Shown here: piece after piece, positions 34,801 through 42,329 of the stretch | How the letters are laid out: every line of letters begins with the position of its first letter | Position numbering within the stretch: position 1 is the stretch's first letter | Position numbers and translations under genes: made by a program | Notes under the pieces: model-generated | The model's database searches: none | Seen by the model: only the letters and a program-made list of their open reading frames with translations | What the model was told of the DNA's origin: nothing | From: Rubricoccus sp038746605 | GTDB lineage: Bacteria > Bacteroidota > Rhodothermia > Rhodothermales > Rubricoccaceae | Direction: 5' to 3' | NCBI GenBank assembly: GCA_038746605.1 | Contig: JBCDKM010000003.1 | Location: forward strand, 186,001-250,000 | DNA: 64,000 bases

Positions 34801-35649
34801 ATGAACATCACCGTCATCGGCGCAGGCACCATGGGCAACGGCATCGCCCACGTCTTCGCGCAGCACGGCCACGCCGTCACCCTCGTCGATCTCGACGCGG
34901 CCGCACTGGACCGTGCCCGGGCCACCATTGCCAAGAACCTCGGTCGCCAGGTCAAGAAGGAGCTTCTCACCGAAGAGCAGAAGGGCGCGACGCTGGACCG
35001 CATCACGCCCCAGACCGATCTCGCCGAGGGCGTCTCGAATGCCGATCTAGTCGTGGAGGCCGCGACGGAGAACGCGAGCCTGAAAGCCACCATCTTCGAA
35101 CAGATCGACGAGAATGCGCCCGAGGGCTGCATCCTCGCGAGCAACACGTCCTCCATCTCCATCACGCAGATCGCGGGCGCTACGAAGCGGCCGGATCAGG
35201 TCATCGGGATGCACTTTTTCAACCCGGTGCCGGTGATGACGCTCGTCGAGGTCGTGCGCGGCCTCGCGACGAGCGACGCCACCTACGAGACCGTCCGCCA
35301 ACTCGCCGAGGACCTCGGCAAGGTGCCCGTGGAGGTCAACGACGCGCCGGGCTTCGTGAGCAACCGCGTGCTCATGCCGATGATCAACGAGGCCGTCTTC
35401 TGTGTCCACGAGGGCGTCGCGACGCCCGAGGCGGTGGACACGGTCGTGAAGCTCGGCATGGCGCACCCCATGGGCCCGCTCGTCCTGGCCGACTTCATCG
35501 GTCTCGACGTGTGCCTCAGCATCCTGGAGGTGCTGCACCGCGAGTTGGGTGAGGACAAGTACCGCCCGTGCCCGCTGTTGCGGAAGATGGTCGCCGCCGG
35601 GCACCTCGGCCGGAAGTCCGGCCAGGGCTTCTACGACTACAGCGCATAG
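34801..35649 (+). CDS. 3-Hydroxybutyryl-CoA (3-hydroxyacyl-CoA) dehydrogenase
   Basis: 282 aa from ATG 34801 (MNITVIGAGTMGNGIAHVFA); the upstream ATG at 34756 adds 15 residues with no homology. NAD is bound by GAGTMG (7-12). The catalytic His138 lies in GMHFFNPVPVM, with Ser117 and Asn115 in SNTSSISI. The C-terminal helical domain has NRVLMPMINEAVFCVHEGVATPEAVD and MGPLVLADFIGLD. It interconverts acetoacetyl-CoA and 3-hydroxybutyryl-CoA, or longer homologues in beta-oxidation. Size and motifs fit Hbd/FadB2-type single-domain enzymes. It pairs functionally with the thiolase at 32340. Confidence 0.93.
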   Translation: MNITVIGAGTMGNGIAHVFAQHGHAVTLVDLDAAALDRARATIAKNLGRQVKKELLTEEQKGATLDRITPQTDLAEGVSNADLVVEAATENASLKATIFEQIDENAPEGCILASNTSSISITQIAGATKRPDQVIGMHFFNPVPVMTLVEVVRGLATSDATYETVRQLAEDLGKVPVEVNDAPGFVSNRVLMPMINEAVFCVHEGVATPEAVDTVVKLGMAHPMGPLVLADFIGLDVCLSILEVLHRELGEDKYRPCPLLRKMVAAGHLGRKSGQGFYDYSA

Positions 35650-35660
35650 GGCGAGTGCGC

Positions 35661-35715
35661 CCGCCTCGGTGCTGGCACGGGCCGACCCGGTTCGTCCACG
35701 CGGGTCCCGAGGCGG
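35661..35715. repeat. Dispersed palindromic element with a long loop
   Basis: CCGCCTCGG and CCGAGGCGG are separated by 37 bases, the longest loop seen. It lies between the dehydrogenase stop and the next start. Confidence 0.65.
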
Positions 35716-35729
35716 GGTAGGTTCGGTGC

Positions 35730-36152
35730 ATGACGCCCAGCCCGTTCCCGCTCGTCCTTGCCATCCTCGGGACGGTGGTCTACCACCTCGCGCAGAAGTC
35801 CGTGCCGGAGAGCGCGGCGCCGTTCGCCGTCATCGCGATGGCCTACCTCGTCGGGTTTGTCTGTGCAGTGGGGGCGGTCCTCGTGTCCGGCGCGCCCGTA
35901 GCGGAGACGGCGCGCGTGGCGTGGAAGCCCGCTGTGGCGCTCGGGCTGGGCGCGCTCACCATCGAGGTGGGCTACCTGCTGGCCTACCGTGTCGGCTGGC
36001 CGGTCTCGACGGTCTCGCTGATCGCCAACGTAGCGGTAGCGGCGGTGCTGCTGATCGTCGGGCTGGCGGTGTATCGCGAGGCGTTGAGCGCGGCGCAGTG
36101 GGCCGGGATGGCGTGTTGTGCGGTCGGCCTCGCGCTGTTGTTCTGGCGCTGA
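35730..36152 (+). CDS. Half-size EamA/DMT-type membrane protein
   Basis: 140 aa with about four membrane helices (residues ~7-22, 34-53, 70-88, 98-138 containing two). The end REALSAAQWAGMACCAVGLALLFW is the typical close of an EamA (DUF6) repeat. Full DMT transporters have two such repeats in ~290 aa; this one has one, as in SMR-like or ancestral forms, so it would have to dimerise. The substrate is unknown. Confidence 0.75.
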   Translation: MTPSPFPLVLAILGTVVYHLAQKSVPESAAPFAVIAMAYLVGFVCAVGAVLVSGAPVAETARVAWKPAVALGLGALTIEVGYLLAYRVGWPVSTVSLIANVAVAAVLLIVGLAVYREALSAAQWAGMACCAVGLALLFWR

Positions 36153-36170
36153 GCCCAGGCACGGGTCCGC

Positions 36171-36208
36171 CCGCCTCGGCACGTCCGCGAAGGGACCGAG
36201 GTAGGCGG
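36171..36208. repeat. Dispersed palindromic element, right arm interrupted
   Basis: CCGCCTCGG and CCGAGGTAGGCGG: a two-base TA insertion breaks the right arm. It lies between converging stops at 36152 and 36230. Confidence 0.6.
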
Positions 36209-36229
36209 AGAGAATGCGAGAACCGGGGG

Positions 36230-36880
36230 CTAGATCATCACGACCACCTGCGTGTCACGGACCTCCTCGCCCCACGGGTCGCGGATGTCCTCCTGGCATT
36301 CACAGGTCCACGGGTCGATGATGCCCGAGCAGCTCGTACCGGAGCAGCCCTCGTCCTCCTTTGGCTCGTCGGGTGTATCCGGCTCTTCCTCGTCAGGGGT
36401 GTCGGTGTCGTCTTTGGGGGCGGGCGGGTCGGTCTCCTCGCCGTTCTGGGTGAAGTAGGTCCACTCCACTTTGGTGTAGCCCTCGGGCTCCATCTCCCAC
36501 ACGATAGGACCGCCTCTCTCAGGACGGACCATGATCGCAGCGATGGCCTCTGGCGCGGGCAGCATCGCGCGGGCCTCAGCAGAATGCCCTGTGGAGTGGC
36601 CGGAACTCAGCCAGCTCTCGATGATGATCCACCGGTTGTCCGTCGTGAGGACGGAGATGGAATGAAGCGGGCCGCGCCAGAGGGGGCGCACCTCTCGGTC
36701 GTTGGGCGCGATCTTGAGCATCGCCCGGCGAAAGTCCCTGCGCTGCTCCTGATAGTCGATGGTGAGCGTGTGGGTGGACTTCGCGCTCTGCTCGGCGGCG
36801 TCGCCACCGGGCGTGAAGGCGAGGCTACTCGCGGCCACCAGGGCGACGGCGGCGAGCAGGAGGGAAGACGGTTTGAACAT
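36230..36880 (-). CDS. Secreted protein with C-terminal PWTCxC motif, paralogue 1
   Basis: 216 aa with a signal peptide (MFKPSSLLLAAVALVAASSLA). The mature domain has TLTIDYQEQRRDFRRAMLKI, SVLTTDNRWIIIESW and EARAMLPAPEAIAAIM. An acidic Pro-rich linker (PAPKDDTDTPDEEEPDTPDEPKEDEG) is followed by CSGTSCSGIIDPWTCECQEDIRDPWG. The neighbour at 37009 shares the same framework, so the two arose by tandem duplication. The Cys-rich end suggests disulfides or metal binding. Family not recognised. Confidence 0.7.
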   Translation of the reverse strand: MFKPSSLLLAAVALVAASSLAFTPGGDAAEQSAKSTHTLTIDYQEQRRDFRRAMLKIAPNDREVRPLWRGPLHSISVLTTDNRWIIIESWLSSGHSTGHSAEARAMLPAPEAIAAIMVRPERGGPIVWEMEPEGYTKVEWTYFTQNGEETDPPAPKDDTDTPDEEEPDTPDEPKEDEGCSGTSCSGIIDPWTCECQEDIRDPWGEEVRDTQVVVMI

Positions 36881-36966
36881 GGGAAAGAAGTGGGGGAGGG
36901 GGCCACTCGCTCATGCGTCGGAGCACCGCGCGAGAGACCAGGTGGAGCAACGCCGCGTGAGTCGGT

Positions 36967-37000
36967 CCGCCTCGGTACCCTCGTGGAAGCCACGAGGCGG
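36967..37000. repeat. Dispersed palindromic element
   Basis: CCGCCTCG and CGAGGCGG around an 18-base loop, between the two paralogous secreted genes. Confidence 0.65.
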
Positions 37001-37008
37001 GCGGGGCG

Positions 37009-37674
37009 CTACTCCACGCCGAAGGAGAAACCGCGGATGTCCATTCGGAAGGAGGAGTCGTCCATCTTCAGGCCGAACGGGTCCTTCAGGCCGATATCGC
37101 ATTTGCAGGTCCAGGGGTTGAAGACCTCGCAGCCTGCCGGAATGGGGCCGCAGTCATCATCGTCGCTGTTGGTGGCGCGAGGCGGCTCGGTCTCCTGGCC
37201 GCGCTGGTTCAGGTAGGTCCACTCGATCTCGGTGTAGCCCATCTCGCCTTCTTCGACCTTCCAGCCAGCGCCCGTCCCCAACTCCCCGATCATGAGGATG
37301 GAAGAGATCTGGTTCGGCGGGGGCAGCATCGCGCGGGCCTCCAGGCCCCCGTCGCGCGCGCGGAAGCTCTCGATGAGGATCCACTGGCCGGTCGTGGTGA
37401 GGACGGACAGGTTCTTGAGCTTCCGGTGCCAGCCGGGCTCGTGAGACTCTGACGACAGGACCACGGAGAGCGACGCCTGCCGCAGGTCGCCGCGAGTCTG
37501 CTGGTACTCGATGGTGAGCGTGCCCTGCATAGCAGAAAGGGGCAGGGTGTCCGTCTGGCACTCGGCCAGCAGTGGAGTGGGGACGGGCACCTCCGTCGCT
37601 GCGAGAGCATCCGAGGGAGCGTGCGCGAGGGCGAGCGTTAGCGCGAGGCCGAGGCTGAACAGGGAAAGCTTCAT
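37009..37674 (-). CDS. Secreted protein with C-terminal PWTCxC motif, paralogue 2
   Basis: 221 aa with signal peptide MKLSLFSLGLALTLALAHA. It shares with the 36230 gene TLTIEYQQTRGDLRQASLSV, LSVLTTTGQWILIESF, EARAMLPPPNQISSILM and the end CEVFNPWTCKCDIGLKDPFG. Its linker is shorter and it carries an extra ~20-residue tail (MDDSSFRMDIRGFSFGVE). Likely function is the same as its neighbour, unknown. Each gene ends in its own palindromic element. Confidence 0.7.
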   Translation of the reverse strand: MKLSLFSLGLALTLALAHAPSDALAATEVPVPTPLLAECQTDTLPLSAMQGTLTIEYQQTRGDLRQASLSVVLSSESHEPGWHRKLKNLSVLTTTGQWILIESFRARDGGLEARAMLPPPNQISSILMIGELGTGAGWKVEEGEMGYTEIEWTYLNQRGQETEPPRATNSDDDDCGPIPAGCEVFNPWTCKCDIGLKDPFGLKMDDSSFRMDIRGFSFGVE

Positions 37675-37741
37675 GGCAGGAGGGAAAAGGAGTCACCTTC
37701 TCATACGTCGCCTCTCATCGGTGGGGACCATCTCCACTCCG

Positions 37742-37764
37742 CCCACCTCGGTACCGAGGCGGGG
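37742..37764. repeat. Dispersed palindromic element
   Basis: CCTCGGTACCGAGG core with the outer left arm changed to CCAC. The tail GCGGGCCGCGATCTTTC matches that of the 33570 copy. It is the only copy clearly sited in a promoter-like gap between divergent genes, 36 bases before the SDR start. Confidence 0.7.
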
Positions 37765-37799
37765 CGGGCCGCGATCTTTCACCTCTCAGCCTCTCTTTC

Positions 37800-38570
37800 A
37801 TGACCGTCTTCATCACGGGTGCCTCCGCCGGAATCGGCGAGGCGACCGCCCGCGCCTTCGTCGCCCAGGAACATCGCGTCCTCCTCGCCGCTCGGTCTGC
37901 CGACCGGCTCACTGCGCTGGCGACCGACCTCAACGAGACGCACGGCTCCGAGACGGCCCTCACGGTCCCATTGGACGTCACGGACGCCGACGCGCACCAG
38001 CGCGCCGTGGACGCTCTCCCCGAGGACTGGGCACCGGACGTGGCCGTGCTGAACGCGGGCCTCGCGCGCCGCATGGTGCCCGTCTGGGAAAACACCACCG
38101 ACGATGTAGACCGGATGGTGGACGTCAATATCAAAGGTGTGCTGAATGGCGTCCGCGCCCTCGTGCCACGCTTCCTGGAGCAGGGGCACGGGCACGTGGT
38201 GCTGCTCGGTTCCACGGCCGGGCACTTCGTCTATCCCGGCGGCGTGGTCTACTGCGCGACCAAGTTTGCGGTCGGCGCCCTCGCGCTGGGGTTGAGGCAG
38301 GATCTCCTCGGGACGCCCGTCCGTGTCTCGCTCGTCTCGCCGGGGATGGTAGAGACAGACTTCTCGCTCGTTCGCTTCGGGGGCGACCAGGAACGTGCGG
38401 ACGCGGTCTACGCCGACACCAACGCGCTCACAGCGGAGGACGTGGCGGAGGCTATCGTCTGGGTGACGGGTCAGCCGGGGCGTGTCAACGTGCAGGAAGT
38501 GCTGGTCACGGCACGCGTGCAGGCAGCGGGCGGCGGCATCGTGCGCGGAGAGGCAGCGAAAGGGCTCTGA
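37800..38570 (+). CDS. SDR-family oxidoreductase (YdfG-like)
   Basis: 256 aa. NAD(P) binding is by TGASAGIG (6-13) and NAG (85-87). The catalytic set is Ser138 (LLGSTAGH), Tyr151 and Lys155 (YCATK). The pattern SPGMVETDFSLVRFGGD and the ending resemble classical SDRs of the YdfG/3-hydroxy acid dehydrogenase group, which oxidise serine, 3-hydroxypropionate or similar small hydroxyacids with NADP. Substrate cannot be fixed from sequence. ATG 37800 is the start, since the Rossmann strand MTVFITG begins there. Confidence 0.88.
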   Translation: MTVFITGASAGIGEATARAFVAQEHRVLLAARSADRLTALATDLNETHGSETALTVPLDVTDADAHQRAVDALPEDWAPDVAVLNAGLARRMVPVWENTTDDVDRMVDVNIKGVLNGVRALVPRFLEQGHGHVVLLGSTAGHFVYPGGVVYCATKFAVGALALGLRQDLLGTPVRVSLVSPGMVETDFSLVRFGGDQERADAVYADTNALTAEDVAEAIVWVTGQPGRVNVQEVLVTARVQAAGGGIVRGEAAKGL

Positions 38571-38576
38571 CCTCGC

Positions 38577-38596
38577 CCGCCTCGGGGCCGAGGCGG
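38577..38596. repeat. Dispersed palindromic element
   Basis: CCGCCTCGG and CCGAGGCGG with a 2-base loop, directly after the SDR stop. Confidence 0.8.
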
Positions 38597-38614
38597 AGGG
38601 AGCTGGGCGTAGAA

Positions 38615-38645
38615 CGCCCCGCCGTCCGGGGAGGAAGGCGGGGCG
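38615..38645 (-). terminator. Strong hairpin, likely terminator on the minus strand
   Basis: CGCCCCGCC (38615-38623) and GGCGGGGCG (38637-38645) form a perfect 9-bp stem. On the minus strand it is followed by TTCT. It lies about 40 bases past the stop of the small frame at 38688. Confidence 0.45.
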
Positions 38646-38687
38646 CGGGGACCCGAGGATTCGGGCGTCCGGTGCCGGAGGCGCGGC

Positions 38688-38780
38688 TTAGCTGTCGGTG
38701 GGGGCCTTCTCGCGCTGACGGGAGGCGAGGAGCAGCAGCAGGAGGAGCGCCGCAGGCACCGCGAGTTGCAAGGCAAGCAT
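38688..38780 (-). CDS. Possible 30-residue membrane protein
   Basis: ATG 38780 to TAA 38688 encodes MLALQLAVPAALLLLLLLAS followed by RQREKAPTDS: one membrane helix and a charged tail. The downstream hairpin supports an independent transcript, but chance cannot be excluded at this length. The remaining 38781-38938 shows no gene. Confidence 0.3.
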   Translation of the reverse strand: MLALQLAVPAALLLLLLLASRQREKAPTDS

Positions 38781-38938
38781 GAGCGGAGGCGGCTGGACAG
38801 GAGGTTCCGTACGGGTAGGTACGGCGCGGATGTTTCGGGACGATCACAGAGATCTGGCGAACCGGCAATCGTCGGGGATCGCCGGGTAGGATCGGGATGT
38901 GAATCGCACCCTACGGGCCGCCGCCCGAGGCCTCCGAG

Positions 38939-39823
38939 TCACTCGTCGAGCGCCGTTCGGAGGATCGCCCGCGCGTCGGCATGATCGGTGTACTCTGAGT
39001 CGGCCACCTCCTCGGCGGTGTCCAGGACGGTCCGGCCGTCGGCGGTGACAGCGCGAGGGTCGGCGCCTGCCTCCAAGAGCACCGGGACGAGGGCTGCGTC
39101 CGTCGAAAACAGGAAGGCGGTGTGGAGAGGGGTGTAGCCGAAGCGCTCCGCGACCGCGTTCGGGTCTGCGCCCTCTTCCAGCAGAATCCGAGCCGCCTCG
39201 GCGCCATCCCAGCGAGCCGTCCAATGCAAGGGGGTGTCACCGCCATCATCCGTGGCGCTCACGCTCGCGCCGAGGCGGAGGAGAAGGCGGACCGTTTCCA
39301 TGCTGCGCCCGCCGTAGCCGACGGCCTGCATGAGCGCCGTCATACCGTCGCCCGCGCGCTGGTCCACGGGCACGCCCGCCTCGGTGAGGAACTGGATGGC
39401 CTCAGCGTTCTCCACGCGGACGGCGTAGTGCATCGCGCCGTTGCCCTCGAAGTCGGTAGCGGTCACGAGGGGATCGGCGCCTGCGGCGAGGAGGAGACGG
39501 AGGGCTTCGATGCCCTGACCGTCTGAGGCGGAGAGGAACGGGGTCATGCCGGACTCATCGCGTACCTCGATCTCTGCCCCGGCGTCGAGGAGAGCGCGAA
39601 CGACCTCAGCTCGGTCCCATCCCGCGGCGATGTGAAGGGGCGTGGCTCCGCCCTCGTTCGGGACGGGCGCGTTCACGTCGGCGCCCTCTGCCAGTGCGCA
39701 GCGGACGTGCTCGGCGGTCTCGGCCTCGTGGAGGGGGGGAGCCTCCTCGCAGGGGGCTTGCGCGAGGGCACCCGCTGCGCCGATAAAAAGGGCCAGAACG
39801 GAGAGAGAGAGGGACAGTCGCAT
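38939..39823 (-). CDS. Exported ankyrin-repeat protein
   Basis: 294 aa from ATG 39823 (signal peptide MRLSLSLSVLALFIGAAGALAQ); the frame is open further upstream but without a signal or homology. About seven ankyrin repeats follow, such as GGATPLHIAAGWDRAEVVRALLDAGAEIEV, GDTPLHWTARWDGAEAARILLEEGADPNAV and YTPLHTAFLFSTDAALVPVLLEAGADPRAV. Two cysteines flank the first helix of the mature chain. Ankyrin stacks bind proteins; here the protein is in the periplasm or outside. It is the last of five minus-strand exported repeat-protein genes. Confidence 0.85.
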   Translation of the reverse strand: MRLSLSLSVLALFIGAAGALAQAPCEEAPPLHEAETAEHVRCALAEGADVNAPVPNEGGATPLHIAAGWDRAEVVRALLDAGAEIEVRDESGMTPFLSASDGQGIEALRLLLAAGADPLVTATDFEGNGAMHYAVRVENAEAIQFLTEAGVPVDQRAGDGMTALMQAVGYGGRSMETVRLLLRLGASVSATDDGGDTPLHWTARWDGAEAARILLEEGADPNAVAERFGYTPLHTAFLFSTDAALVPVLLEAGADPRAVTADGRTVLDTAEEVADSEYTDHADARAILRTALDE

Positions 39824-39838
39824 GGGGTGGGTAGGGCT

Positions 39839-39870
39839 GCCTCGGTGGGTCCGTGGGGAGACCCAGGCGG
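39839..39870. repeat. Degenerate copy of the dispersed palindromic element
   Basis: GCCTCGGTGGGT and ACCCAGGC partly pair, and CGGGGC follows as in intact copies. It sits between the MORN gene stop (39873) and the ankyrin gene start. Confidence 0.5.
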
Positions 39871-39872
39871 GG

Positions 39873-42278
39873 CTAGTCGGTGTAGACAAAGGTGCCGTCC
39901 TCGTTGCGGACGGGGCGGGCCTCGGCATCGCCGAAGCGGCGGAGCTTGCCTTCCACAGGCTTGCCCTCCGCCCAGGTGCCGATGAACACGCGGCCATCGA
40001 CGTAGTGCTGGGTGCCCTGTCCGTGACGCTGGTCGTCGGCGAACTCACCCTCGTAGCGCTGGCCGTTGGCCCACGTGAAGACGCCTTGGCCGTGGTATTG
40101 GCCATTCGCGAAGTCGCCCTCGTAGCGGTTGCCGTCAGGGAAGGTCATCGTGCCGGTGCCGTTGCGAACGTTGTCGGTCCAGGCACCGGTGTATTTCTTG
40201 CCATCGGCCCAGGTGTAGGTGCCGATTCCTACGCGGTCTCCCGCTACCCACTCACCCGCGTACAGATCGCCGGAGGCGTAGCGCATGACGCCTATGCCGT
40301 GACGCTTGTCGTCGGCGTAGGCGCCCTCGTACACGTTGCCGCTCGTGTAGTACTCCTGGCCCTGGACGCGCTCGTCGTCTACCCACTCGCCGCGGAAATC
40401 GCCCCCGCCTGAGAACGTGAAGGTGCCCTGCCCGTGGCGCAGTCCATCGCGCCAGTCGCCGATGTACTTGTTGCCGTTGGTGTAGCTCATGAGGCCCCGC
40501 CCGGTGCGGGACCAGCCGTCCCAGTCGCCCTCGTAGGTCTGGCCGTTGGCCCAGGTGTAGGTGCCAGAGGTAGGCGCGCCGTCCGCGAAGGTGCCCTGGA
40601 ACGTGTGGCCTTCGTACTCGCCCGGACCGAAGGTGTAGAGGCCCTGCCCGTGAAACCTTCCATCCGTACCGAACTCGCCATCGTAGGCATCACCGCCGAC
40701 CATGGACAAGAGCCCGCGGATGGGCTGGCCGCCCGCAAAGGTGCCGGTGAGCGTCTGGCCCGAGGCGTAGCGCATGGTGCCGGTGCCGTCCGTGCAGGAG
40801 CCAGAGACGCACACGTCGCCCGAGGCCTCCTCGCTGCCGGGCGCCGGGTCGGTCGGCCTCGGTGCCGAGGCGGGGGGAGCCGCAGGCTGCGAGGCTACGG
40901 GTTGGGAGGCGGACGCGACGAGGGTGCCCTCGCGCCAAGTGCCCGTCTCGACGCGCCCGTCGGGGTAGGTCATCGTGCCCTGCCCGTGGCGCTTGTCGTT
41001 CGCGTATTCGCCCTGGTAGACGCGGCCGTCCGTGAACGTCTCGCGGCCCTGCACACGGGCGCCATCGGCCCACGTCCCAGTGAACGTCATGCCGGTCTCA
41101 GCCCAGGTGTAGGTACCGAGGCCGTCGCGTTTTCCTTCGCGCCAGTTGCCCGCATAGGTGTCGCCACTGGTGTAGGCCATCGAGCCGTAGCCGGTGCGCG
41201 TGCCCTCTACCCAGGCGCCCGTGTAGACGTTGCCGCTCGTGAAGGTGTAGGTGCCTCGTCCGTGGCGCTTGTCGTTCGCGTACTCGCCGTCGTAGGTGGC
41301 ACCGCTCTCGTAGGTCTCGCGGCCGCTCACGCGTGATCCGTCCACCCAGTCACCGACGAATGTCATGCCACTCGTGAAGGTGTAGGTGCCACGTCCGTGG
41401 CGTTTACCCCCGCGCCAGGTGCCCGCGTAGGTGGTGCCGCTCTCGTAGCGCCAGGTGCCCGTTCCATCGGTGCAGTCTCCCGCGATGCAGCCGGTATCCG
41501 CGCTGGCCGACGGTGCAGGTGCCACGTCGTCCCAGGAGCGGATCAGGGCGCGAAGCGCTGAGACGGCAGCATCGCGGCTCTCGCGGGAGTCCACGTCGAA
41601 GTTGACGTCCTCGGGCTGGTAGGCGTCGCTGTCCCGGCACTGCGATTCGATCCCGGGCCCCTCGACGTTGAAGTAGGCCGCGGTGGTCGCGGAGGGGGTC
41701 ACGACGATCTCGTCCGAGATGGTGACTCGAACGGTGCAGATCGCGGAGGCGATCACGAGGTCGTCTCCGTCGCGTTCGACGGTTCGGTTGTGTGGCGGCC
41801 TGTCCATCGCCTCGCGGAAGGCCTCCAACTCTGGCGACGAGTCAAAAACGGAACCGAGTGCCCCCAGCAGGTCAACGAACGTCCCAGCGTCGAGCGAGTC
41901 GAAGACCGCCTCCGCCTCGGTTTTGGCGGCCAGCGCCTCGCGGCTGTACGGGGCGGGCGTGATGGAGACCTGACGTGTGGTGCCGTCGCGCTGGACATCG
42001 AGGAAGACAGGCAGACCGGCGTTGTTGACGGCGGTTAACCATTCGGCGATGGCGTCCCGCTCGAGGCCAGACATGGGCTTCCCGCTGACGGTCGTGACGA
42101 GGTCGCCCGCGAGGAGCCCAGCGGGGCCTGCAGGCCCGTCGTCGGCGAGGGTAGTGACGCGGAGGCCCTCGGGCTCCGGCACGAACGCGAAGCCGAGGCC
42201 GGGCGGGTCTTGCGCAAGGGCGCCCGGCGCGCTCGCGATGAAGGCCAGCAGGGCGAGAAAGAGAGAGAGTCGTCGCAT
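39873..42278 (-). CDS. Exported PDZ plus MORN-repeat protein (long)
   Basis: 801 aa. The signal peptide is MRRLSLFLALLAFIASAPGALA. Residues ~22-110 form a PDZ-like domain (GPAGLLAGDLVTTVSGKPMSG). A ~150-residue region of unknown fold follows. Then two blocks of MORN repeats begin with CIAGDCTDGTGTWRYESG and CVSGSCTDGTGTMRYASG; each repeat is ~23 residues with GxGxYTF/ADGxxYxGxW. The two blocks are joined by a Pro/Ala linker (PAAPPASAPRPTDPAPGSEE) in which a dispersed palindrome is embedded (40856-40871). Bacterial MORN proteins are thought to bind membranes or act as scaffolds; the role here is unknown. Paralogue of the gene at 42330. Confidence 0.85.
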   Translation of the reverse strand: MRRLSLFLALLAFIASAPGALAQDPPGLGFAFVPEPEGLRVTTLADDGPAGPAGLLAGDLVTTVSGKPMSGLERDAIAEWLTAVNNAGLPVFLDVQRDGTTRQVSITPAPYSREALAAKTEAEAVFDSLDAGTFVDLLGALGSVFDSSPELEAFREAMDRPPHNRTVERDGDDLVIASAICTVRVTISDEIVVTPSATTAAYFNVEGPGIESQCRDSDAYQPEDVNFDVDSRESRDAAVSALRALIRSWDDVAPAPSASADTGCIAGDCTDGTGTWRYESGTTYAGTWRGGKRHGRGTYTFTSGMTFVGDWVDGSRVSGRETYESGATYDGEYANDKRHGRGTYTFTSGNVYTGAWVEGTRTGYGSMAYTSGDTYAGNWREGKRDGLGTYTWAETGMTFTGTWADGARVQGRETFTDGRVYQGEYANDKRHGQGTMTYPDGRVETGTWREGTLVASASQPVASQPAAPPASAPRPTDPAPGSEEASGDVCVSGSCTDGTGTMRYASGQTLTGTFAGGQPIRGLLSMVGGDAYDGEFGTDGRFHGQGLYTFGPGEYEGHTFQGTFADGAPTSGTYTWANGQTYEGDWDGWSRTGRGLMSYTNGNKYIGDWRDGLRHGQGTFTFSGGGDFRGEWVDDERVQGQEYYTSGNVYEGAYADDKRHGIGVMRYASGDLYAGEWVAGDRVGIGTYTWADGKKYTGAWTDNVRNGTGTMTFPDGNRYEGDFANGQYHGQGVFTWANGQRYEGEFADDQRHGQGTQHYVDGRVFIGTWAEGKPVEGKLRRFGDAEARPVRNEDGTFVYTD
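40856..40871. repeat. Dispersed palindromic element inside the MORN gene
   Basis: GCCTCGG, 2-base loop, CCGAGGC, then GGGGGGAGCCGC, the tail also seen after the 33570 copy. It is read in frame as part of the linker ASAPRPTDPAP between MORN blocks. Confidence 0.7.
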
Positions 42279-42289
42279 GGTGAGTCGGT

Positions 42290-42323
42290 CCGCCTCGGTC
42301 GGTCCATGGAGGGACCGAGGCGG
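42290..42323. repeat. Dispersed palindromic element
   Basis: CCGCCTCGGTC and GACCGAGGCGG around a 12-base loop, between the two MORN genes. Confidence 0.8.
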
Positions 42324-42329
42324 GAGGGG

